The notes beneath the pieces were generated by a model. That model was not told where the DNA came from. It saw only the letters and a list, made by a program, of their open reading frames with translations, and searched no databases. DNA of 64,000 nucleotides from Lanius collurio. Taxonomy: Eukaryota > Chordata > Aves > Passeriformes > Laniidae. Positions 1 to 11,709 of the stretch are shown in pieces (positions within the stretch are counted from its first letter, which is position 1; every line of letters starts with the position of its first letter). The position numbers and the translations under genes were made by a program. Location of the stretch: positions 14,544,932 to 14,608,931 of the forward strand of contig JACBWW010000004.1 in the NCBI GenBank assembly GCA_020086605.1. The letters run 5' to 3'.

Positions 1-437
1 GCTATTTAAGAGAATTGTCTTTCTAATATGATTATTTTGATTATTTGTAACCAAAAAAGCCAGCTTTAATTATCTGTAATCAGAGCCGTTCAAAATGTTT
101 GTAATAAAGATCCGCTAGACCTGAGAAGATTTTAATACTTTAGAAAAACCAGGCATACACTCTGTGTTTGTGGCTGTGGTAACATGATGACTCAAAGGCT
201 GCAGTACCCTAACAGGCATTATATACAATCTGCATGACCTAATTTACAATTTTTTGTTCCTTTTTAATTGATTGTCTTATATATGCTCATCCTTCTTGAT
301 AAATCTGCTCAGTCTCTCTGCTAAATCTCTTATTTTTCTGCCTTCATAGACATCCTGATTTTCCCTCCAACAGCTTTATGCCATTCTCTCTCGGGCTTCC
401 TCCATCTTTTAAATTTTGTCTTTGTTCCTCACAGCAC
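1..437. other. AT-rich DNA, no gene seen
   Basis: All frames are broken by stops. The first 100 bases hold TAATTATC and TAATC homeodomain-like words but nothing that defines a promoter or exon. A CR1 fragment follows directly. Confidence 0.5.
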
Positions 438-900
438 AGAACCATCTGAAATTCAACAAAGGCAAATGCAGGGTCCTGCACCTGGGGAAGAATAACCCCA
501 AACACCAGTACAGGCTGGGGGCTGACCTGCTTGAAGCAGCTCTGCAGAGAAGGATCTGGGGGTCCTGGTGGACCCCAAGCTGTCTGTGAGCCAGCAGTGT
601 GCCCTTCCTTGTGGGCAAGAGGGCCAGTGGTATCCTGGGGTGCATCAGGAAGAGCACTGCCAGCAGGTCAAGGGAGGTGATCCTGCCCCTCTGCTCAGTG
701 CTGGTGAGACCACATCTGGAGTGCTGTGTCCAGTTCTGGGCTCCTCAGTACAAGAGAGACTTGGAGCTCCTGGAGTGGGTCCAGTGGAGGGCTACAAATA
801 TGATCAAGGGTCTGGAGCATCTCTCACAAGGAAAGGCTGAGGGAGCTGGATCTGTTCAACCCCTTGAACTGAGAGGGGATTGTGCTCTGGCATTTTTTTA
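438..900 (+). mobile_element. CR1 LINE fragment, ORF2 3' region, sense
   Basis: Chicken-repeat-1 (CR1) non-LTR retrotransposon. Read on the plus strand, this encodes the C-terminal end of the CR1 ORF2 protein (endonuclease and reverse transcriptase). The recognisable pieces are KFNKGKC, a VLHLG motif and HLECCVQFWAPQ with RDLELLEW downstream, all typical of avian CR1. The frame is broken by substitutions and indels: at least two frames must be used to follow the homology, and a stop falls after the region of TPSCL. The element is truncated at the 5' end, as most CR1 copies are, and loses similarity around 860-900 without the usual ATTCTATG tail, so the 3' end is also missing or decayed. It is a dead relic with no expected product. 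The GC content stands out against AT-rich flanks. Confidence 0.85.
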
Positions 901-3555
901 AAGAGATATGAATAAATTTTAGAATAGAATTGTGTAATACGTAAGAGAGAACTGCTGTAATTGGAAAAGTCTTTCGCATGCTCTCCATGTTTGCATGCAT
1001 ATGGAGGACATCTATCTCTTGGGGATTTTTTATGAGTGAAAGGGGATTGCAAAGGCTCAAAATGAAACAGGATGGATTACACAGTTCATGCTAGATGACC
1101 AAGGAAACACTGAATACCTTGCACACCTTCTGTCATTAACATACCAGCACCCATTTCCACCTTAAATAATATTCTAGTTGGATGTTACTGGAGATGAAAC
1201 ACAAAACTCCTGTGGAGAAAGAAATAGGAGTATCTCAGAAAACACCTGTTTTCTTGTTTATGGTTACAACAAATAAGAGAAAACTTCCTTTTGAAAGGAA
1301 AAAGAGAAAGAAGAAAACTAAATAAATACATACCTCTTCTTTTTAAGAAATGTGGACTGTATTCATCAAATGGTAGATACACTGTAGATTACTAAGATAA
1401 TTAAATTTTTTTACAGATTTCAGCATAGACTCATTTGGCACAGGAACAAACAGGTTAAAAATGCCTTGATTAGGGAGCTCTTTGTGTGCTATTCTAAACA
1501 CCATCATTTAGAAATCCACATCATTTTGCCCTGGGAGGGATCATACACTTCTCATGCTCTGAAAAACTCAAATGTTTCCAATGTAGTTCATTCTTATTTT
1601 CATTGTTTGGATCTCCAGTTTGAGCTATCTAAAATTAGTTATGTGCAGCACGATTTCTACATCAACCATTAACAATGCTCATAATTAAATCCATCTCTCA
1701 AATTATATTTAATAGAGTCTTAAATCAATGTTTCCTACTGTCAACAGAGTGGTCATTTATTACATATTTAACATAGAGATAAATTTTTTTAGTCATCACA
1801 ATTTTTCTCTATCAATTCAATTTGAATAAGGGCTGGGCAAGTGAGCAAGATGAAAAATTAAATCAGATGATCTTATTGATTAGCAAGATCTGACCCCCAA
1901 ACTAAGCTTCATTAGTTATCCTAGCTTCCACTTCAGAGTGCAGAAATTCGGAGGTTTTAATTACATTACTTCATTGCATGAAGCATCAATATCATTTATG
2001 ATGTCTATAAAATTACAGACTAATTAACTGCATGCAGTCTTTACTGTAACAGGTACTGTGTCATCAGTTTAAACATGATGATGTAATTTGGAAGTAAATA
2101 TAATCCTAGGAGTGCCTAAATTTAAGGATTGTTAAAACTGTACAGTGACACCTGCAATACTAATCCAAACAAAGAGGAAAACCAGTTAAGAAATCTAATT
2201 AAGGATTCAGGTTTCTTGCAAATCAATTTTCAGAATAGCCCACAAATTCTACTGGTTTCAGCTACAAGACAGAGGCACCTAAAGTAGCAACCACTAGCTT
2301 CCAGTGGATTTTCTACACTAGAAAAATGTGCTAGACAATGTTTATTGCAATGTTTTATAGAAAAGATATTCTGGATTTCTACTTGACATATGAAGATGGA
2401 AGATTCAATATGTGACTGAAGTGCACATGCACAACTGAGAAAACTGAAGGGGGAGGAAAAAAAATCCAAATCACACGAGTATCTCTTTTACTTTAAATAT
2501 TCCTTGATTCTGTAATATATACATTCATCATTATTTATAAGGTGTAAGGAACATTTCTAAACACCTTTGAAGACCACAATACAGCCAGGATTATAAGGAT
2601 TTTTTTCCCACCATCTTATAGTGTATTCAGAGTAAACTGCTTTTCTTCTGTTATTCTACTTTCTAGATATTTAAGATATATCTGGCTCTTAGGATGCCTT
2701 ACATCTTCTTGCTGAAATGTAAAACAGTCCTCAAACATGTTTTTGCCTTTGAACAAAGATTTTTCTGTATTTATTTCTGGTGCATGGTGACTCCAACAAT
2801 TTCAATGCCATTAACATGATGTTATATGAGATGATTATATATTTGTTGATTTGAGAAAACTGTGCAATTTTCCATACAAAAAATGTCTGTGTGGAATTTT
2901 TTGTATTGAACAAGCAAAAAAAAGAGATGCCTGAAAGACCAAACAGGAGCATGTAACTCTTGGAAACAGACATAAAATAGTATACATATAAAGTATTCAT
3001 AGCCTTTAAGGGAAATGCATGTGAATTTACCAAATGAGAAGAGATGGAAAATGGTGATTAAACAGAAATTATGCTTCAACCATCCATGAACATTTGACAG
3101 CAGTCTAAAATCAATCATTCCTCCTCTACCTCAATCTTGTTTTTCCCATGTGCATTAACTGATCCAGTGGATTTCACTGTTTGCTATCTTTCACTCAAGA
3201 AACCAGGACTGTTACATAGAAAGTTCAGGAGGGAATAACTCAACTAACAATTCATATTTCAGACTCTCTAAAAACATATTGAAGGCTCTGCTCTTAAAAT
3301 AAGATAAGTGGTCCTTTGAACTATCATTTCATTTACCATCCTAACTGTAGCATTCACCAAACCAAGGTTAAAATCATCAAGGTCTAAGAAGTAGAAAATA
3401 GGTAGAGGGGACAGAAAGAGTGACAGGGACAGAATAAGGAAAATATCACCACTCTGTGGATCCCAAGGATGTTCATTGATCCTCTCCAGCTGGTCTTCTT
3501 GGTGAAGGTTCCCCCCAAAAGGCATAGAGTCCAATGGGTTTATGCTCAGGCTGGG
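901..3555. other. AT-rich DNA, no gene seen; possible regulatory block near 1.85-2.1 kb
   Basis: No repeat family or coding region recognised. Open frames are short and show no family resemblance. The part around 1850-2110 is rich in TAAT words and contains a 12-bp perfect palindrome (listed separately). Confidence 0.4.
2027..2038. repeat. 12-bp perfect palindrome
   Basis: The sequence is ACTGCATGCAGT, identical on both strands and without a spacer. It sits just after TAATTAA in a stretch with several homeodomain-type words. It may be chance or a dimeric binding site. Confidence 0.6.
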
Positions 3556-3812
3556 TAGGGATGGCCCTGGAGGTGGGGATGCCCATGTCCCCTGGAGGTG
3601 GGGATGCCCGTGTCCCCTGGAGGTGGGGATGCCCGTGTCCCCTGGAGGTGGGGATGCCCATGTCCCCTGGAGGTGGGATGCCCATGTCCCCTGGAGGTGG
3701 GGATGCCCGTGTCCCCTGGAGGTGGGATGCCCATGTCCCCTGGAGGTGGGGATGCCCATGTCCCCTGGAGGTGGGGATGCCCATGTCCCCTGGAGGTGGG
3801 ATGCAGTCTCTC
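3556..3812. repeat. GC-rich minisatellite, 24/25-bp unit, about 9 full copies
   Basis: Tandem repeat with the unit GATGCCCATGTCCCCTGGAG followed by GTGGG or GTGG. Successive GATGCC starts fall at 3578, 3603, 3628, 3653, 3677, 3702, 3726, 3751, 3776 and 3800, giving spacings of 25, 25, 25, 24, 25, 24, 25, 25 and 24. Copies differ mainly at one site (CCCATG or CCCGTG) and in having three or four G before GAT. A partial copy precedes the array at about 3556. Each 25-bp unit can pair GGGGA with TCCCC around an 8-base loop. The long open frames on both strands here come from the lack of stops in the unit. Mixed 24 and 25-bp units shift frame, which argues against coding. Confidence 0.95.
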
Positions 3813-4110
3813 ACAGCAGGCTCTGGGTCAGTTGCATCCCGTGCAGTCCTGTGGGGCCAAGCCTCTCACGTGAAAGTCCTGTGGATGTGCCCTGTGGGGT
3901 TGGGGGTTCCACAGCTGGGCCAGTCTGTGTAATCAGAGGGTGGGTGTTTTTTGCCTCACACCAGAGGATGCACCATGCACCCAAAACCTCCTCCTCCCCC
4001 CTCACCTGGGGGGAGTCTGTGTAACCCTGGCTTCTGTGAGTTGTGCTCTCCCCCCACCCCAAATCAGCCAGGGATAGTTGCAGCTGGTGGCTTTGGCCTT
4101 TTGTGGATGG
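3813..4110. other. GC-rich flank of the minisatellite, identity unknown
   Basis: This stretch has C-runs and G-runs (for example around 3987-4016 and 4051-4065) and is clearly richer in GC than the DNA beyond about 4120. It may be the rest of a retroelement in which the minisatellite expanded, such as an LTR. I see no TATA box, terminal TG/CA pair or target-site duplication that would prove it. Confidence 0.3.
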
Positions 4111-7100
4111 GTACCTTTCCCTCAGCCTGAGATGACTGAAGGATGTGTTTCCCTTTACCTACTCAACAGTTTGACTTTCAGTTCAAAGTCCCACTCTTCA
4201 GGGAGGCTTCTTCAGTTGTAGCTTCTTTATAATGAGCAAAACTTTACATCAATGTTTGAGGCATGAACTATTTTCAGTCTCTAACAATAATTCAACAGGA
4301 ATTGGCCAAGTAACATACAAAAATACAAAATTTAACTAGGTCTATGGATGTCCTACTGTTAGATGACATAAGGGGAATGAAGTGCTCTTCTGCCTTCAGG
4401 GAGGAGAGGACAGGTCTATCTATTCTTGTTTGTGAGACTTCCCACACCTGCAATTCCACATCCTGCAGTTCTCTTCAGTAGGGATTTGTGCATGACCTCC
4501 CCATGTCAAAGATAAATGGCTACTGATGAAATAAGCAGGAAAGCCTTGAAACATGTTGTGCAGTAAAGGTATCTTCTTGGTCAGGTGTGAATTCCTGTTT
4601 GACTGTCAAGCCCAAATTCACCAAGACAGGTTAATACCTCTGTGCCCAAAAGCAGCAGCTCTGTTGTCAGGAGCACTGGTATTGACTAATAACATGTTTT
4701 GGTGTGACTTTCTGTCTGAAGAGCCAGAACTCAGCAGAAGGTGAGCCAAAGAGAGAGGAATCCATATTGAACCTAACTGAATTGCTCACATCAACAGAGA
4801 GGTATTTGCACGTTGAGCTGCAGTCACTCCCAGTATAATAGGTCTTACTGGACACTGGTCCAGAGCAGGAAAAATCAAATTCCCCAGATTCCTTGTTGTC
4901 AAACTGACACAGTCCAGTTTCCATGATCATTTGAGCATGATATTTTGCAACTAAAACATAATATCTGGGGAAGCCAGACATTTTGTGATTGGTCTTAAGA
5001 GATTGACAGCATCTTCATCTTCAAGCTCTTATTCCATTTTGCCTTCTTTATGTTATGAAAATATGAACATTGTCTCACTCAGTTAGATTGTCCCCCTCAT
5101 TCTTCCTTCTCTTTATCTTCTTCTCCTGAAAATGGGGTTATATTTAGCCAAGACTTTCTTAATGGCTATGGGAGAGGAAAAAACACTTGAAGAAGTAACT
5201 GAAAAGATTGTATTTTAAAAACTAGACTGAGAGTACAGTCCAAGGTGAGGGTTTCATAGGGTTATTCTGAGAGGATTTTTTTTAAAAACAGATTTTAAGA
5301 CAGTTTCCTGTGTGGAAACCCAATGAAATAACACAATATTTCTAGAACTTGTTCTTCTCCCTCCAGAAGAAAATTTATTAATCTTCCACTACCTTTTTCT
5401 CTTGGAATATTTTCATTGTAGGAAATCAACACTGTAAATGAGAACCAAAGTTTCCAGGAAAGTAGAAAGACATATGTGTGAGCAAGCATGTGTGGTTTTA
5501 GGTCCACAAATTGCATAAATCTGAAAAACAAACAGTTACTGATTACAAAGTACAAGACAGTTAAAGACTGTAGTATACAAAAGCGAAATTTTAAGTTACG
5601 GTAGCATATAGGAAGTCCTAAATCCCATCTCTTTAAAGGAAAATTATGGAACTTCAATGTTTACTGGTTATAGACCCACTGCACTGGGCTTCTCTCTCCC
5701 TACCTGATAGCTAAATATGATTTTTCACTCTACCCTCCAGCATACAGTTACTTATATCTCACCATCTTCAGACAGGACCAAGAGATAACCAGTTCTTTGC
5801 ATGAACCTTGCCTGGAAATTCAAATGGAGAGTCTGGAGAGAGGGATTTGAAAGGGCTATTGCTGCAAACTTGCTGTGCTGGCAGAGCTCTGGAGGGATAA
5901 GTGGTATAGCCAGAGGTATTATATCTGGCATTAACAGATATGTCTCAAACACAGGGAAAGCATTTTGTACTAACACTGAAAACCAAGCTGAACTTGAGCA
6001 GAGATTTGAGCTTGCTACTGTTACCAACTATCTACTTCAGAAACATCAAATTAACCCATTTTATTAAATGAGGGTAAAATGGTTCAAGCTCATCCATTGA
6101 ACCCAGAGTATGGTCAGGTTTGCTCATAGGCCTGAGCCTTGGGAGAAGTTAGAATTCTTTGAAAGTTGAGAGAACATCTTTATTTTCATTATGTTTCCTC
6201 TTCCAAGAGTCAACAAAAACTCAGCTACAAAGAACTAGCCCAAATGTCATTCTCTGTGTGACTAAAAAAGGTGAGGAAATTTGCACTTTGAATAGAAATA
6301 ATCTACATAATCTGAGAGTTTCATTACTTCCAAAGATTAATTTTTTGCTCATTAAGAAAGAAAGGATCCTGCATCTCTGTATTAAGAGATATCAGAAGCA
6401 GGATCAGTCACAGCAAGAGATAAATAAGATTTATATATATTTTCTCCCAAAGAGCTTTTAAAGTCATCCAAATATTTCCTGTTTAGTCTGTATCCTGATG
6501 AATCTGAGACATTTATTCTTTATGCATTATCAGTGTTGTTGATTAAAGCAAGAGGGTTATTGATAACAATATTTAAAAACAGCAGGATTTGCAAATTCCA
6601 AAATTCCAGTTAGACCAACTTCCTAACCAAGTCAATTAGGTTCACAACGCCAGATTTGTATCAGATATCTTCAACGCAGTTTCTCTCAGGTGGCATTTTC
6701 TCTGATATTAGATTTCAATGACAATTTTTATTTGCTCTACAGTGATTAATTCCAGTTGCAGGTTAATTCAACTCCTGAAACTTCCAGTCCTTCCCCTGTT
6801 AAAAAACAATGGAAAAGGTCGCGACAGGTGTGACTGTATTTCCACTGATGGATGCATATCTCAGATATGCTTTGACTTACAGTTTAACCAATACCAACAC
6901 TCTGCTTTTTCACTGCTGTAGCTGCAATAAATTAAGCTTGTGCTATATTCAGTCATGTTCAAATGTTTGCAGAAGGGATAGTATCTGTCATATAAAATCC
7001 AGCAAAGATTAAATTCAGTGATTTCAAGGAATGGCATTAGACTTAAAAAGGCAGTCAGAAGAAGTGATAGGTCAAATCTCCTAGGTATATCTTTAATTCA

Positions 7101-7321
7101 TAAACTCTATATTAGGGTCCTCTGTGCAAAATATCTATTTAAGGCACCTTTTTGTCCTGATCTTGAAATCTATCTGAAAAATCAATTACCCCATCACCCC
7201 CATGGGAGCTGACTGAAGGCCTCTCATTCATTGACCTCAGTATTCTGTAAGGATCTGATAAAACAGCTGAGGATTGACCTGTCAGGAGGAGTTTGCCTGA
7301 TAAAGTCATCTTCTTCCCACC
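4111..7321. other. AT-rich DNA, no gene supported
   Basis: Two open frames of about 90-105 codons occur (minus 4667-4981; plus 5801-6067) but neither resembles a known family or carries splice signals. A short chemokine-like peptide at about 6200-6300 is discussed under findings. Otherwise nothing is recognised. Confidence 0.4.
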
Positions 7322-7335
7322 ATGTCAATAGAAAG
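7322..7335 (+). other. Candidate very short first coding exon (speculative)
   Basis: CCCACC precedes an ATG at 7322, a good Kozak context. Fourteen bases later comes a perfect consensus donor, AAAG followed by GTAAGT (GT at 7336-7337). If used, the exon would encode M-S-I-E plus two bases of a fifth codon (exit phase 2). A weak TATA-like GATAAAAC lies about 65 bases upstream. There is no CpG island, and both motifs can occur by chance in 64 kb. No product can be named. Confidence 0.15.
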
Positions 7336-10139
7336 GTAAGTCTGCTTTGATACTCCCACAAACTGAACTCGTAGTTTCAGCTTGCATCTGCTGCGGTTTG
7401 GTTGTCTGTGTTGGGATGAAGTTTGAGACTAAAACAAACATTTACATGCCTGAATGCATAGTTTGTCATGTAATGTAGATATCTTTGGCCATATTATTGT
7501 CAATTGACACATACTCAATATAAAGCCAGAGCAAGAACTTTGTTGTCCTGAAGATAGTCATTGAATTACTGACTAAATCATCCTTATGGATAAATATACA
7601 CTTCTCCTTTGGGTTCGTTGGTTTATTCTATGCTTCTGTGTACAAAATGAAAGCAAACAAGAAAATGAACTAAAAGTCCAATCTTTTTGTAAGTGTATGC
7701 AGTAATTACCATTGGGTGTCTATGAGGTCTTGGACAAGGAAATAATGGGCAATTATTTATAAAAATAAAATATTGTTAAAATGAATTAAACGTCAGACTT
7801 GAACAAGCAGTAACACTACCTGGTTTTCATGCCTGAATACAGCCAAAATATCACCCACACAGAGTATAGGATTGTGTATGTCAGCCTAATCATTAGCTTC
7901 ATAAAGTAAAGTTGCCACTAATTCTTCTACACATTTATTGAAAGGGTGAGTTCATGCCAGCCCCGAGCTCTACATTTTTACATTGTTTTTCGTGAAACTA
8001 TTTATTGACTGATTGCATGTTTTATCATTCAAATACTTAAATTTGAATTCTCTAACATTTTTAGGAATTTCTTCCAAAGGTTAGCTGCAGCCACAATTTG
8101 GATTTCTCTGGGCCAATTTAAAAATGTTTTTTCACACATTCTTCCTTGTCTCTTTTGTAGCCTTCACTTCTTATAAGCCTTGTTGTGCTGGGATTTTTAT
8201 GACTAAGTTCAAATGGATAGGAACTAGAGTTGAACTCAATTACTACCACTGATTTAGTTTCTGTTCCAATCCACTTTTGATGGAGAACGGTACCTCAGAA
8301 TACAGTCACTGCTGCATTCCAGCTTCCAGGAATACAGTAGAAAATTGAACTGGAGAAGTTTTTTGATAGTTTCAGGCATTTAGTTTAAACATTTCAGTCC
8401 CTCTTAGAAACCCTAATGAAAGCCCCAAGGCCTGAAAGCAAGTGTTGGGATCTCAAAGTAAAAGAAAGCATTTGCTTAGTAACATGCAAGTCTTTCTTAC
8501 AGCCGAGTGCAGTAGAATGCCAATGGAATTACTTCATCCATTAACGGGCAGGTTTTGTTTCCTTCCTAAAGAGAGACTCATCCATGTGAAAATTTCTAAA
8601 AAGGCTTCAGACTTGCTTTTAAATTTCATGCTCACATTAATTGCCTTCATATTTTACTATTCAATTTGTGAATGTGACTGACTATGGTTACACAATAGTG
8701 AGAGTGTACTACTACTGCAGAATAAGGATCTGCTAAAGGCAAAAAACAACTCAAATAACCTCAATAACTTTTATATTTAAATACAGCTTTATTTAGAAAT
8801 AGCACAATTTTAAGAAAAATAGGAAAAATAAGACCATTTATATATCAGTTTGCACCGAATTTCTTTGCTGTAGGTCAGTTTTTCTTGGAGAATCATCTCG
8901 ACCATTTCATCTGCAAATATGTAAATCTAAGACTTCAAACTGCTGAGAGGGAAATCCATGTGGAGGATGCTATGAAATCTCCTTGCAAAGATTTAAGTAG
9001 TTCCTTTGGGTTTTACCATACACAACCACACAAAACCAAGAGACTACACATTCCTAGTATTCACTTAATGAAACTTCTCCAGGTCTTCCTGTGTCTCTGT
9101 GCACAAAATTCTTCTTCTGACTGAGAGCACTAATGCCCTGTGCTGAAATCTAAATGCTCCTTTCCTATAAGAGAACAAAATAATTATCTCCTATATTTGA
9201 GTATAAAATATTTCCCATAATTCAAATAAACTCAATCAATATTGCTTATTTTTTCATTTGCATACTGCACAGTAAATTGGAAATTATCAATCTCATCCCT
9301 TGTTCTATGCCAAGAAAGCCCAGCCAAGATTGTGCACAGAACTATGCACAACCTAAGAACCTTCTGTTCTTACTTACCATTTTAGCTATTATCTGGGACT
9401 GTTTAATCCTTCACCCTGTATAGCTGAACTGCTAACACTTAAGATTCTGAGCAACGTCTTAGACTTGATTTCAGGTGATGTCAGGCTAGGGTGAAGTGGA
9501 AGCATCAAATCATACCATCAGCAATCTAGCAAATATGTAGTGAAACTCCACCTTTTTAAGTCTTTATTAAATCACATGCTAACAAATAGGATGCAAATAT
9601 GTAGTACTCCTTCCTGACATTTCTGTATATTTTTAAACACAGTGTTTTTTCTGTGAAACCACCAGACACTCTCACATCTACTGAATCTCCTTCCCAATCT
9701 CAGATTAGGTTGAGGAAGAGAAATTAAAACACTGGAGTTATTTAAAACTTAAAGCTGAAGAACACTCTCTGGAGATGCAGGTTTCAATCAGAAACAAAAT
9801 TAATGTTGAAAAAAAATTCTAGTGCCTGATGTGGAGTTTGCAGAGCCAGTGCAGTTTAGCATGATAAATGTGCTGATACTACATGATTTACCAGTGTCCC
9901 GACTCCTTGGTCTGATCCAGACCATCAGAAAAAAAGCTATCTGCCCAAGGCTGCTAGAAATATTTAGACATCTTCTCGCGGTCGGTAAGATATTGATGGT
10001 ATATGAGATATAAAACCAGAGCATATCTCCTGTTCTCATGTAGAAAACACTGTCAGATGTACTTCTGATTGAAACTTTTGGTCTTATTTAGTTAGTGGAA
10101 GAGAAATGTAACTTTTCCCAGTACAGGGAAACCACTTTG
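7336..10139. other. AT-rich DNA, no gene supported
   Basis: No repeat family recognised with confidence; 8060-8190 has a faint antisense-LINE flavour but could not be aligned from memory. A weak exon-like stretch at 9822-9984 is listed in findings. Confidence 0.35.
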
Positions 10140-10300
10140 GCTTGTGATAGTTCTTACTGTGCCTTCAAAAACAACCTCCCCTGATCTGCTGGCGATGCTT
10201 TTTCTAATGTACCCCAAGATACCATTGGCCTTTTTTGGCCACAAGGAAAGGCACACTGCTGTCTCATGGTCAGCTTGTTGTTACAAAATCAGCTTGTAAC
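10140..10300 (-). mobile_element. CR1 LINE relic, antisense, short
   Basis: On the plus strand this reads as the reverse complement of the CR1 segment that normally carries the block around GATACCATTGGCC, TTTTTGGCCACAAGG and CACACTGCT with CTCATGGTCAGCTTG. That order matches avian CR1 ORF2 near its 3' part. Only about 160 bases remain and both ends fade into AT-rich DNA. There is no tail or target-site duplication. Confidence 0.65.
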
Positions 10301-11393
10301 AAAAATATCCCTGAATCTTCAATACTGTTTCCAGCACAAAGTGAAAACATAGCCCCTACTAGCAATTATGGAAAAAAATTAATTCTATCCTAGTCAAAAA
10401 CAGCACAGGTAGATGAAATGATAATTGTGAGAAAATCAACAGCCAATAGAGAAGGAACAAGACAGTTCTAATACTGGGCTGTCAAAAGGAACTGTTATTT
10501 GGTAATTCTGTGTAAGTCAAGACTGTACAAATGCTCTAGAAGGAACTGTGAAAATAAGTGCTGATAAATTATGTTTTTAACTCTGTATCATTCCTTTTTT
10601 CGAGAAATGTATATAGATAGATTATTATTTGCCTAAATTTCTTTATTTATTTATTTGAAACAAGGTCTTCTAAAATTTTAATAGATTATTATTGCTCTAT
10701 TTATTTTATAACTGCCTTCCAAGTACTAAAAATATAAAAACAGGCATGTTTACACTTTTTATTTGATCAGTTCTGCATGTCTGTCTTTGAATTGTGTGGA
10801 AACAAACTCACTGTTTGGTTTAGCAATTCTCTTCTAATGTATGCAATATACATTATTTAAATGAAGTGGAATACTAGTGACTTTTCAGAAGAGACAAACA
10901 CAGCAAGATGTCATCAGTTTCGAAGGAAAATTGATTTTACAAACAGTGAGTTTTCATCTGTTTTTAAGAACATCAACCTATTTCAGCATACTTTTCTCAG
11001 TAATGCTATCGACTTACAATGAGTGGTCACTACCATTAAAGATATTGTCTTTTTTCTGTCTGTGTGTACAAAGAGTATGAGGGCTATCTTTTTGTGCTAA
11101 TAAAATTGCAGTTTGAGAGACTATACATTCCTTAATTTCCATTGCTGTTACAAGATATATTTTTTACCACTCCTGGTCTTACTTGCTGAAGACCTTCACT
11201 GTTGACAAAAATCACTTCCAAACTGCTTTGAAATATTTCTCAAGCAAGAAGATATAAACGCAATGTGAGAGAATGTCTTCCTCACCAGATAATGTTTAAA
11301 ATATTCAGTCAAAAAACCCAAACACAATAAGCAGTTAATTTTAAAGTCAGTTATTTCTAAATCAGTCTTCAAAGTACATTACAATAAAATTAC
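10301..11393. other. AT-rich DNA, nothing recognised
   Basis: Short TTTATTTATTT runs near 10640-10710 are low complexity. No coding or repeat family seen. Confidence 0.4.
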
Positions 11394-11709
11394 TGTTGCA
11401 GTGGACCCCCCTGGGCCCCCCCGGCTGGGTCCCTGCCATGTGAATGAGTCAGGTCTGTCTCATGTTCAAGCCAGCCGGGCTCTGATCTGGTTGGTTGTTT
11501 ATCCCATCTCCGCCCCTGGTATCCCCTTTCCCCCCTGTCTGTGATAAAACCAGCAGGATGGAAAGCCCCGCTCTCTTACCTCGGTGACTCTGCCCAGGTC
11601 GGGTGCTCTGTCCCCCCCAGGACAGAGGGAATAAATGACTTAACATCATAAGAGGTTTGAGCTGTATTTCTCTTCTCAACTTCTGCTCTGGGGGTAGCTG
11701 TCACTAACA
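11394..11709 (+). mobile_element. Probable endogenous-retrovirus LTR (short, about 316 bp)
   Basis: A GC-rich block with LTR-like layout. It starts TGTTGCAG and ends CACTAACA, so the tips form the inverted TGTT/AACA pair. A C-rich U3-like part is followed by GATAAAAC (about 11543, TATA-like), a polyadenylation signal AATAAA at 11630-11635, and a short U5-like tail. The bordering 5-mers (ATTAC and CTGGC) do not match, so either the ends are wrong, the duplication has decayed, or this is the 5' LTR of an otherwise deleted provirus. The GC-richer sequence to about 11780 could then be residual internal sequence. The family is not identified. It has no coding capacity. Confidence 0.5.

Noticed and set aside
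568..901. Open frames of 90-100 codons on the plus strand
   Set aside because: They are broken CR1 ORF2 sequence, not a host gene.
3268..4062. Long open frames on both strands over the minisatellite (up to 163 codons)
   Set aside because: They arise because the repeat unit lacks stops. Mixed 24- and 25-bp units shift frame, and the frames run out in unrelated flanks.
4667..4981. 104-codon minus-strand frame, Ser/Cys-rich
   Set aside because: No signal peptide, domain or splice context. Likely chance.
5801..6067. 88-codon plus-strand frame with a Gly/Ile-rich centre
   Set aside because: It has an ATG and a stop but no splice sites, promoter or recognisable family. It is not distinguishable from chance.
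8060..8200. Possible antisense LINE similarity
   Set aside because: A few words resemble antisense CR1 text, but order and spacing could not be matched.
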